Assembly: GCA_023132995.1 (NCBI GenBank)
Contig: JAGLXI010000282.1
Span: forward strand, 1-12,173
Direction of reading: 5' to 3'
Source of the DNA: Candidatus Zixiibacteriota bacterium
Lineage (GTDB): Bacteria; Zixibacteria; MSB-5A5; GN15; FEB-12
DNA length: 12,173 nt
Part shown: positions 1-6,448 of the stretch, piece after piece
How the letters are laid out: each line of letters starts with the position of its first letter
Numbering within the stretch: the first letter of the stretch is position 1
Program-made: the position numbers and the translations under genes
Notes under the pieces: generated by a model
The model's input: only the letters and a program-made list of their open reading frames with translations
Told to the model about the DNA's origin: nothing
The model's database searches: none

Positions 1-1
1 G

Positions 2-547
2 AGAGGATCAGGCCTCGGCCTGAGCGTGGTTCACTCTGTTGTTGAGGATCACAAGGGCTTCATTGACTTCGACACTAAGACGGGCAGCGGCACCACGTTC
101 TACCTGTATTTCCCGGTCTGCCGCGAAGCGATTGAGGTTCCTCCCGCCGACAGTGACATCCCATGCGGTGCGGAAAACATATTGGTGGTTGACGATGACT
201 GGACCCAGCGGGATGTCACGGTGATGCTGCTCGGGAAGCTCGGCTACCATGCCATATCCGTGGAATGCGGCGAGGATGCTGTGAAATCGGTGAAGGATTG
301 TCCGGTCGATCTGCTAATCCTGGATATGATTATGCCCCCGGGGATTGACGGGACAGAGACCTACCGCCGCATTTTGGAGACGGTGCCGAACCAGAAGGCC
401 ATCGTTATTTCGGGTTATGCAGAAAGCGAGCGAGTTAAGGAAGCTCTCAACATGGGTGCGGGAGCATTCGTCCGCAAGCCGATTACTCTCGAGACTCTCG
501 CTCGAGCTGTCCGGGACGAACTCGACCGGGTGGTAGCCGACCGTTGA
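2..547 (+). CDS. Hybrid sensor histidine kinase/response regulator, C-terminal part (5' end outside window)
   Basis: The frame is open to the window edge, so the sensor, dimerisation domain and most of the ATPase domain are missing. The visible part starts with the glycine-rich G2 box of a HATPase_c domain (GSGLGLSVVHSVV, codons from about position 5), followed by the usual end of that fold (GSGTTFYLYFPV). After a linker of about 20 residues comes a complete receiver domain. It has the acidic pair in LVVDDD, a phospho-acceptor Asp in LLILDM, the switch Ser in VISGYA and the conserved Lys in VRKP. A soluble output of ATP-dependent His autophosphorylation passing to an attached Asp is expected for the family. 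The GTG at 26 is an internal Val codon, not a start. The gene is convergent with the decarboxylase operon, and nothing here shows what it senses or controls. Confidence 0.9.
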   Translation, partial: RGSGLGLSVVHSVVEDHKGFIDFDTKTGSGTTFYLYFPVCREAIEVPPADSDIPCGAENILVVDDDWTQRDVTVMLLGKLGYHAISVECGEDAVKSVKDCPVDLLILDMIMPPGIDGTETYRRILETVPNQKAIVISGYAESERVKEALNMGAGAFVRKPITLETLARAVRDELDRVVADR

Positions 548-656
548 TCCCGCCGGGAACGCCCCGGAAATCTACTCAATCACCGGCGGACAACTCTGTG
601 GGCATGTTCGCCCTTGCCCCGGAGTTCACCAGGTAGGCGATTTATCGTCGCTCAAC
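548..656. other. Convergent intergenic gap with a short inverted repeat
   Basis: This gap separates the stop codons of the plus-strand kinase and the minus-strand oadB. It holds a perfect 7-bp inverted repeat, CCGCCGG at 550-556 and CCGGCGG at 583-589, with a 26-nt spacer. No T-tract follows on either strand, so an intrinsic terminator is not clearly supported. The structure might still help stop convergent transcription, but that is a guess. No small gene is visible. Confidence 0.25.
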
Positions 657-1787
657 CTACCCGCCCAGCAGAGTAAGAAACACGCCCGCGGCCACCGCTG
701 AACCAATAACCCCCGCCACGTTGGGACCCATGGCAGGCATGAGGGGATTGACCCGGCCGTCGGTGGAATCGGAGACGAACTTCTGAACCACCCGGGCGGC
801 CATCGGTACCGCCGAGACACCGGCGGCGCCGATACAGGGATTGATCTTTTTCCCCTCGCGCAGGAAGAGGTTGATAGTCTTGGCGAAGATCACTCCCCCG
901 GCCGTGCTGAACGAAAAAGCCACGGCACCCAGGACCAGAATCAGTAATGTCCGGTGGGTCAGGAAGTGCTCCGAGTCCATGGTAGCGCCTACCGTGAGAC
1001 CGAGGAAAATCGTCACGATATCTATCAATGACCCCCCGGCCGTCTTGCGCAGCCTCTCGGTGACGCCGCATTCGCGCAGGAGGTTGCCGAACATCAACAT
1101 GCCGATCAGGGGGGCGCTTGAGGGAATCGCCAGCGAGGCCAGAATGCCGGTCACGATCGGAAACAGAATGACCGCCGTCTTCGAAACCGGCCTGGCCTGG
1201 GGCATGTCAATCGCCCGTTCCCTGGTGGAGGTAAGCAGCCGCATGATGGGGGGCTGGATTATCGGTACCAGCGACATGTAACTGTACGCTGCAACCGCCA
1301 CCGGGCCCAGAAGATGCGGTGCCAACTGTGACGTCAGAAAGATCGATGTCGGCCCGTCGGCTCCGCCGATGATTCCGATGCAGGCCGCTTCCTTGAAGTC
1401 AAAATCCAGCAGATAGGCGGCCCCTAACGCGGCAACGAATATCCCGAACTGAGCGGCAGCTCCAAGCAGAAAGGTCAGCGGCCGTCCCAAAAGGGGGCGA
1501 AAATCGGTGAGGACACCCACGCCGAGGAAGATGATCGGGGGCAGAAGCTCCGTCTTGATACCCTGCTGATAGATCAGGGCCATGATTCCATTGCCGTAGG
1601 ATCCCATTTCAGCCAGGGGCAGGTTGGCCAGGATGGTGCCAAACCCGATGGGAATAAGAAGCAGGGGCTCATAATGCTTGGTTATGGCCAGGAAGATCAG
1701 CACCCCCCCCACGGCGAACATGACCCAATTGCCCCAACTCAGGTTGGCAAAACCGGACCGCTGAAGTAGTTCCAGAAAGTTCTCCAT
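657..1787 (-). CDS. oadB: Na+-translocating oxaloacetate-type decarboxylase, beta subunit
   Basis: Integral membrane subunit of 376 aa, close to the short form of the OadB/GcdB/MmdB family. It decarboxylates the carboxybiotin carried by the alpha subunit and couples this to Na+ export. Most of the chain is hydrophobic helices. Visible hallmarks are GGADGPTSI at about residues 141-149, with Asp144 matching the family's essential Na+/proton-binding Asp; the helix YSYMSLVPIIQPPIM at 168-182; and the C-terminal PAMGPNVAGVIGSAVAAG at about 351-368, containing the conserved Asn and Gly residues of the last ion-pathway segment. The ATG at 1787 follows AGAGG with suitable spacing, 12 nt after the oadA stop. 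The three-gene context favours oxaloacetate decarboxylase over the glutaconyl-CoA or methylmalonyl-CoA enzymes, whose alpha subunits belong to another family. The exact substrate is inferred. Confidence 0.95.
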   Translation of the reverse strand: MENFLELLQRSGFANLSWGNWVMFAVGGVLIFLAITKHYEPLLLIPIGFGTILANLPLAEMGSYGNGIMALIYQQGIKTELLPPIIFLGVGVLTDFRPLLGRPLTFLLGAAAQFGIFVAALGAAYLLDFDFKEAACIGIIGGADGPTSIFLTSQLAPHLLGPVAVAAYSYMSLVPIIQPPIMRLLTSTRERAIDMPQARPVSKTAVILFPIVTGILASLAIPSSAPLIGMLMFGNLLRECGVTERLRKTAGGSLIDIVTIFLGLTVGATMDSEHFLTHRTLLILVLGAVAFSFSTAGGVIFAKTINLFLREGKKINPCIGAAGVSAVPMAARVVQKFVSDSTDGRVNPLMPAMGPNVAGVIGSAVAAGVFLTLLGG

Positions 1788-1799
1788 CGACGGTGCCTC

Positions 1800-3641
1800 T
1801 TACGCGATAGTCATGATAGACCTGGAGGAGTCAATCTCATCGCCGATCTGGACGTTGACGCCGGCCACTTTACCGTCACAGGGCGCCTTGATTTCATGCT
1901 TGGCCTTCATCGCTTCGACCGCCGCAACCACCTGACCCTTGATTACTAGGTCGCCGGCCTTGACCATGATGTCCACGACTTCAACCAGTCCCGCGAAAGA
2001 CGAGTGAACCGTCGTGCCGTTCGAGGCTGCGGGAACTCCCGGGGCCGCGACTGGAGTCGGGGCGGAGGATCCGCCGATCGGCTCTATCGTGACTACAAAC
2101 GTCCGCCTGGCTCCATTCTCGTCAACGGTACAGCGCGAAGTGACCGGGCCGGTAATGGCTGGAGCCGGTCCCGCCGCCGCTGCCGGAGCGGCAGCCGGTT
2201 TGGGTTCCTCTTTCTTTTTCAGAGGGACGTCGATTTTCGATTTGCCCGTCAGGAAACGGATACCTTCGTTGACCTCGATCTTCTTGCCCGGGACCATCTG
2301 GCCGAGAACAAGGAAGACGTTTTTATCGTTAACTGGGAGGTTGCGCTCTTGTAGGGCAGCCTTGGCGGCATCAATGTTCTTCGGCGCAGCTTCCAGCGGG
2401 TCACCGTCAAACACCGGCTGTTCCAATTGCCGGGAAGCGGCTTTCACGACTTCCTGATCCGGTGGCAATGGTGTCTTGCCGAAATAGCCCAGCACCGCTT
2501 TGCCAAATCCAGCGTCGATCTTTTTCCACCGTCCGTACAGCACATTGTTGAACGCTTGCAGCCAGTACTGCTGACTGCCGGGCGTCACGCTGGTCCAGGC
2601 ACCGCCAGCTTCCACCACGATCGGGAACTCAGAGAGGATATCAGTATACTTGTCCAAAATACCGGCCTTGGCCATCATGTGGACGTTTGGCCCGATGGCG
2701 CCGCCCGGCATCGGGAATCCGAGCACACGAGCGTCGGCGGTAGTGGTGGTCGGGTTGAATGCGTAATCGGCCATGGACTCGTTGAGCATGTCCTCAATCT
2801 CGCCGATCTTCGAGGCATCAATATCAAGAGAGTAGCCGGTGCCCTTGAGAGCGTGATCCATCGAGCGCACGTCCGGCTGAACGGTACCGGAAGCCATCGG
2901 TCGGACCGAGAGGTCGATACCGTTGACCCCACCCTCGATCCCGGCCATGTAGCAGGCCACCGCCATGCTGGCCGTGTCGTGAGTGTGTTGCCACAGCGGC
3001 ATTTCCGGCGGCATGATTTTCCTGAGAGCCACCGCCGTATCATAGATAGTCTTCGGGTCAGTGGTTCCGCTGGCGTCTTTCAGGCAGATACTGTCGATAT
3101 GCATGCCGCTTTCAAGAAGACGTTTGCCGATGTTGTAGTAGAAATCGGCGGTGTGCACCTTGTCCGAGTGGAACGGCATACCCATCAGAGCGATACAGAC
3201 TTGGTGATGCATCCCGCCATCGACAATCGGCTTGCCTGTTTTGATCAGGTTGTCGACATCGTTCATGTAGTCGAAGTTACGGTCCCAGGTGGTGCCGTAT
3301 TCCTTCATCAGTTTTCCCTGGAGAGTCAAACCCTCCATGGACTGCGTGGTCAGAGTGACACCGGAAACCGAACGGGTAAGGATCTGAAGATCGACATCGG
3401 GACCGACTGCCTCGCGCATATTCTTCATGTCCTCAAACGGATCCTCACCGAGATACATCAGCGGCGCCTGGTAACGCGCCCCGCCGCCGAATTCGAAATG
3501 ACGAATGCCGAGTTCCGCCGATCGCTTCATCGCCGGAAGTATATCGATCAGACGAACCTTGCCGCCGAACGAACTTTGCAGTCCGTCGCGGAACGTGGTG
3601 AACATGACCCGGATCTTCCTGGCCTTCTCAGTGAATATCAT
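1800..3641 (-). CDS. oadA: Oxaloacetate decarboxylase/pyruvate carboxylase B-type alpha subunit with C-terminal biotinyl domain
   Basis: Cytoplasmic subunit of 613 aa that moves the carboxylate from the 2-oxo acid to biotin. Residues 10-300 form the HMGL-like TIM-barrel carboxyltransferase, with RDG at 18-20, the carboxylation-site Lys188 in CLKDASG and the metal-binding HTHD at 219-222. A PYC/OADA conserved domain follows to about residue 480, then an Ala/Pro-rich linker (about 485-510), then a biotinyl domain with Lys579, 34 residues from the end. Two things are odd. The biotin site reads EAMKAKHE where the family has MKM. Several barrel motifs also differ from canonical OadA: TTFRDGLQS for TTLRDGxQS, FGGGARYQ for WGGATFD, and no RGQN-type motif. 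The ATG at 3641 overlaps the oadG stop (ATGA) and follows GAGGAG, which lies inside oadG, so translation is probably coupled. The family call is firm; the substrate is less certain. Confidence 0.92.
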   Translation of the reverse strand: MIFTEKARKIRVMFTTFRDGLQSSFGGKVRLIDILPAMKRSAELGIRHFEFGGGARYQAPLMYLGEDPFEDMKNMREAVGPDVDLQILTRSVSGVTLTTQSMEGLTLQGKLMKEYGTTWDRNFDYMNDVDNLIKTGKPIVDGGMHHQVCIALMGMPFHSDKVHTADFYYNIGKRLLESGMHIDSICLKDASGTTDPKTIYDTAVALRKIMPPEMPLWQHTHDTASMAVACYMAGIEGGVNGIDLSVRPMASGTVQPDVRSMDHALKGTGYSLDIDASKIGEIEDMLNESMADYAFNPTTTTADARVLGFPMPGGAIGPNVHMMAKAGILDKYTDILSEFPIVVEAGGAWTSVTPGSQQYWLQAFNNVLYGRWKKIDAGFGKAVLGYFGKTPLPPDQEVVKAASRQLEQPVFDGDPLEAAPKNIDAAKAALQERNLPVNDKNVFLVLGQMVPGKKIEVNEGIRFLTGKSKIDVPLKKKEEPKPAAAPAAAAGPAPAITGPVTSRCTVDENGARRTFVVTIEPIGGSSAPTPVAAPGVPAASNGTTVHSSFAGLVEVVDIMVKAGDLVIKGQVVAAVEAMKAKHEIKAPCDGKVAGVNVQIGDEIDSSRSIMTIA

Positions 3642-3850
3642 TTTATCTCCTCAACCTTGGTAATGCTTGTTCCCGGATATAGCGCGGACACTGTCAAGGC
3701 TATGGCCGCGATCATGGCGGCGTCGGCTGCGGCTTCCTTCTGCGGGAAAACGAAAATAATGATTCGCATCACCAGCGCCAGCACCGCCAGCAGACAGAAT
3801 ACGGCCACGAATGCCGAAACGCATATCAAAAGCAGATCAAGAGATTCCAT
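3638..3850 (-). CDS. oadG: Oxaloacetate decarboxylase gamma subunit-like small membrane protein
   Basis: A 70-aa protein with one strong N-terminal membrane helix at about residues 6-35 (LLLICVSAFVAVFCLLAVLA), ending in IFVFPQKE. It continues with an Ala-rich AAMIAAIALTVSA segment like the one that follows the helix in OadG/MmdD proteins. In the family this subunit anchors and assembles the alpha-beta complex and helps bind a metal ion through its tail. The tail here is very short, lacks an obvious His/Asp-rich segment, and ends at VEEIK. The ATG at 3850 follows AGGAG by 9 nt. The gene is first in a G-A-B order and overlaps oadA by 4 nt. Sequence similarity alone would be weak for so short a protein, so the call leans on topology plus position. 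Confidence 0.8.
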   Translation of the reverse strand: MESLDLLLICVSAFVAVFCLLAVLALVMRIIIFVFPQKEAAADAAMIAAIALTVSALYPGTSITKVEEIK

Positions 3851-3950
3851 ACCAGGGTTCTCCTATACTGGACCAGCCTGATCCCGGCGGACATCTCCCG
3901 ACGGGCTCAGCAGCGTTCTCGATTGAGATATACGTTCAATACAATTTTGC

Positions 3951-3979
3951 AGTATACTACAGTCGCGTCTGACTATCAA
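3951..3979 (-). promoter_or_regulatory. Probable sigma70-type promoter of the oadGAB operon
   Basis: On the minus strand, TTGATA (3974-3979) and TATACT (3951-3956) are separated by exactly 17 nt. Each hexamer matches the sigma70 consensus at 5 of 6 positions. Transcription would begin near 3944, leaving a leader of about 94 nt before the oadG ATG at 3850. No clear operator palindrome or riboswitch fold was recognised in the leader. The match was found by eye and is not experimental. Confidence 0.65.
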
Positions 3980-4214
3980 GGGCCTGCCGGATTTTTTGGT
4001 GGACTGCAAAAGAAAAATGGCAGGCGAAGCAGCAGGGAAACAGTCCGGTAGCGATGCCCTGGAGGGTGGCCCACCCGCTCCGTTAATACCAGTGGATTCC
4101 CGCTTTCGCGGGACTTGTTATGGAAAGCAGTTGCTGTTTTGCGTTCTTTTCCGAGTTTTTCAACAACCTACTATTGCTGGGCTTTTTCAACAAGCACTGT
4201 CCTGGGGGTAATTC
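3980..4214. other. Non-coding DNA between the glycan operon end and the oad promoter
   Basis: No gene is supported here. Apart from the dispersed repeat at 4083-4171, the stretch holds a perfect 13-bp palindrome GGGTGGCCCACCC at 4064-4076. It also carries two direct copies of TTTTTCAACA at 4156-4165 and 4183-4192; the second lies just outside the main repeat and looks like a further repeat end. No T-rich hairpin that would act as an intrinsic terminator for the aminotransferase gene was seen. An open frame of 71 codons on the plus strand (3996-4211) runs through the repeat and looks like chance. Confidence 0.5.
4083..4171 (-). repeat. Truncated copy of the MITE-like repeat
   Basis: This segment aligns with the reverse complement of 10668-10760 at about 75 of 89 positions (84%) with one 4-nt gap, counted by eye. 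It ends at 4171 in TTTTTCAACAACCTAC, matching one terminal inverted repeat of the complete element. The other half and its terminal repeat are absent, so the copy is truncated near 4083. A central hairpin, TCCCGC-TTTC-GCGGGA (4098-4113), is kept in imperfect form in the other copy. It is non-coding and probably immobile now. Confidence 0.75.
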
Positions 4215-5387
4215 TCAGCGCGCGTTTTTCTTCAGAATCTCGGCAGCACATTCGCAGACATAGTCAACCTCGCCAGCCTTCAGACAGGGGTACAGGGGAA
4301 GCGAGACCACCCGGCGCCCAGCGTAGGCGCTGTTGGGGAAATACTGCGGCGAGAGACCCAGGGCATCGCGGTAGTACGACAGCTCAAAAATCGGCCGGTA
4401 ATGCACACCGCATTCAATCCCTCGCGCGGCCATCAGATGGATGAATCTGTCCCGGTCGATCTTCAGCGCAGAGAGATGCAACCTGACGATAAACAGGTGC
4501 CAGCCGTGTCGGTAGTGCCTTTGAATGGTCGGAAGTTCGACCAATTCCGGCAGGTCCTGCAGATTCTCAAGATAGCGCATAGCCAGAAGCTCCCGCAGCT
4601 TCTGATCTGATGCGAGGGTTCCCAGTTGACCGAGACCGATGGCTGCGTGAACATCGGACATGTTGGCTTTGAACCCAGCGGAGACCGCGTCATACGTTTG
4701 CTCACTACCGGTCTTCCGCGTCCAGGCCTGGGAAGTCAGCCCGTGCCGAGCCAGACACCGGACTGTCTCTGCCAGCGTCTTGTGTTTCGAGACCACCATG
4801 CCACCCTCGCCACAGGTGAGGTTCTTGGTGGAGTAGAACGAAAAGACCGACGCGTCGGCCAGCCTGGGGATACTACGGTTCCGGTAGGCAGATCCGACGG
4901 CATGAGCGGAATCACTGACCACGGGGATAGAGAACTCCCCACTGATGGCGCAAAGCTGCTCATAGTCGGCCGGGTAGCCGGCGATATCGACCGGCACCAG
5001 CGCCCGGGTATGACCGGTGATCTTGCGCTCTATTTCGTCCGGATCGATGTTTAGCGTGTCGGGATTTATGTCGGCCAAGACCGGCCTGGCGCCTGTTGCC
5101 ATGATGGCCTCGAGGGTGGCCACGAAAGTGAAGGGCGTGGTGACTACTTCATCGCCGGGGCCAATGTCGATGGCCCTCAGCGCAAGTTGCAGCCCGACCG
5201 TGGCGGAGCTTACCGCCGCCGAGTACCGGACGCCGAGCAGTTTCGCTACTGCCCGTTCAAACGCCGCGACCCGCGGACCGGAGGTGAGCCAGCCGGAGGT
5301 CAGCGTCTTTGCCACTTCCTTCTTTGCCGCGGCGGAAACCTTCAGATCAAACAGCGGGATTCTGGTCTTACTACTTTTTGCTCTCAT
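4215..5387 (-). CDS. DegT/DnrJ/EryC1/StrS-family nucleotide-sugar aminotransferase
   Basis: A fold-type I PLP enzyme of 390 aa, the normal family length, transferring an amino group (usually from Glu) to a keto-sugar nucleotide. Visible hallmarks are SGWLTSGPRV at 31-40, the PLP-phosphate region VSSATVGLQLAL (59-70), Asp159 in SDSAHA (contacts the pyridine nitrogen), Lys188 in FYSTKNLTCGEGG (Schiff base), and the C-terminal GVHYRP and SLPLYP motifs. The SGWLTxGP signature resembles C4-aminotransferases such as ArnB, PseC and PglE more than C3 enzymes such as WbpE, which carry SGQxxxGP; this is motif-level inference only. No 4,6-dehydratase that would make a 4-keto substrate lies in the window. 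The ATG at 5387 overlaps the GT4 gene by 17 nt and has only a weak CAGG upstream. It is the last gene of the glycan operon. Confidence 0.92.
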   Translation of the reverse strand: MRAKSSKTRIPLFDLKVSAAAKKEVAKTLTSGWLTSGPRVAAFERAVAKLLGVRYSAAVSSATVGLQLALRAIDIGPGDEVVTTPFTFVATLEAIMATGARPVLADINPDTLNIDPDEIERKITGHTRALVPVDIAGYPADYEQLCAISGEFSIPVVSDSAHAVGSAYRNRSIPRLADASVFSFYSTKNLTCGEGGMVVSKHKTLAETVRCLARHGLTSQAWTRKTGSEQTYDAVSAGFKANMSDVHAAIGLGQLGTLASDQKLRELLAMRYLENLQDLPELVELPTIQRHYRHGWHLFIVRLHLSALKIDRDRFIHLMAARGIECGVHYRPIFELSYYRDALGLSPQYFPNSAYAGRRVVSLPLYPCLKAGEVDYVCECAAEILKKNAR

Positions 5388-6426
5388 GAATTACCTGCTC
5401 GTATAAACCGGTCATCATATCCAGCGACTTGTCCCAACTATAGTGCTCGGTTACAAGCTGACGCCCCGCTTGCCCCATTCTATTACATAGATCGGCATCC
5501 CGGGCCAGTTTGATTATCGCCTCCGCCAGCCCTTCCACGTCCCCCGGCGGCGTCAGCAGACCCGTCCGTCCGTCAACCAGTACCTCGCCGACACCACCCA
5601 CGTCGGACGCAACCACCGCTCGCCCGCAGGCGGAAGCCTCCAGCACGGCCACGCCGAACGCCTCCCGGAGTGACGGCATAACCATCAGATGGTGGGATTT
5701 CAGGAACGAGGACATGTCATCGTTGGCTATGAAACCTGTAAACCGGACATTCTCGGCAAGACCTATGCGTGCCGCCAGGGCTTGAAGCTCGCCTGTCAAC
5801 TCTCCTTCTCCGGCCATTGAGAGCGTTACGTCCCCAAGCGCCTCTTTCACTTTCGCCATGGCCCGCAGGAGGATATCCGGACCGTACATGGCCAGGTGGG
5901 ATTTGATGTAGCATATCCTGACGGGACCTTCTGCAGGCGGAGGCTCGACCGTTTCCGGAATGCTGACACCAAAGGGTATCACCGTTAACCGTGGCTGGAC
6001 TGCGGGCGCCAGGCGGAGCGTCTCTTTTTGAAGGAACCGGCTGGTGACCGTGACGTGATAGGCTCTGTTCAGAACCGACCTGATCAGAACCCGGCCCGGC
6101 CAGTGCAACGGGAAGGCAGTAATGTCGGAGCCCCATACGGAGACGATCGTGGGACAGAAGCGACACAGCCGGCCCCACAGTCCGTAACCGGCGGCGTAGT
6201 GAGCATGCACAATATCCGGCTTGAAGCGCCTGGCCTCACGGACAGCGGCAGCGGCCCGGGTCAGGTATGACCAACTTCCGCGTCTGGCCAGCAGATGTGT
6301 TTCGACCTCATCCACAGGTTCGCCGCCAAGCGAGATAAGCTTGATCTCAAGCCCGCGTCGGGCCAGCCCGCGCACCCACCGCTGCACGTGTACGGACAGC
6401 GCATAACCGAATATAACCACTCGCAT
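5371..6426 (-). CDS. GT4-family (GT-B fold) glycosyltransferase
   Basis: A 351-aa retaining glycosyltransferase of the GT4 type, expected at the inner face of the cytoplasmic membrane and adding a sugar to a lipid-linked glycan. The N-terminal Rossmann half shows KPDIVHAHYA (about 69-78) and SVWGSDI (about 96-102), typical of GT4 acceptor-side loops. The C-terminal half has FTGFI and the EX7E donor-site motif, with Glu255 and Glu263 in REAFGVAVLEAS, followed by SDVGGVGEVL. The frame stays open upstream to 6507, but I chose the ATG at 6426. It begins the first beta strand (MRVVIFGY), has AGGA 9 nt upstream, and leaves 22 nt after the flippase stop, whereas the longest form would overlap the flippase by 59 nt. 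Donor and acceptor cannot be read from the sequence. Confidence 0.9.
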   Translation of the reverse strand: MRVVIFGYALSVHVQRWVRGLARRGLEIKLISLGGEPVDEVETHLLARRGSWSYLTRAAAAVREARRFKPDIVHAHYAAGYGLWGRLCRFCPTIVSVWGSDITAFPLHWPGRVLIRSVLNRAYHVTVTSRFLQKETLRLAPAVQPRLTVIPFGVSIPETVEPPPAEGPVRICYIKSHLAMYGPDILLRAMAKVKEALGDVTLSMAGEGELTGELQALAARIGLAENVRFTGFIANDDMSSFLKSHHLMVMPSLREAFGVAVLEASACGRAVVASDVGGVGEVLVDGRTGLLTPPGDVEGLAEAIIKLARDADLCNRMGQAGRQLVTEHYSWDKSLDMMTGLYEQVIHESKK

Positions 6427-6448
6427 ACGTGACATTCCTACGGTCGCT

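Noticed and set aside
2427..3881. 484-codon open frame on the plus strand
   Set aside because: It lies antisense to oadA and oadG over its whole length. Its product is rich in His, Arg and Val with no recognisable motif, while the minus-strand frames carry clear catalytic motifs and ribosome binding sites.
4098..4113. Hairpin TCCCGC/GCGGGA as a terminator for the aminotransferase gene
   Set aside because: No T-tract follows it on the minus strand, and it is part of the dispersed repeat.
3996..4211. 71-codon open frame through the repeat region
   Set aside because: Most of it is the dispersed repeat, and the related copy at 10669-10799 does not preserve an equivalent frame.
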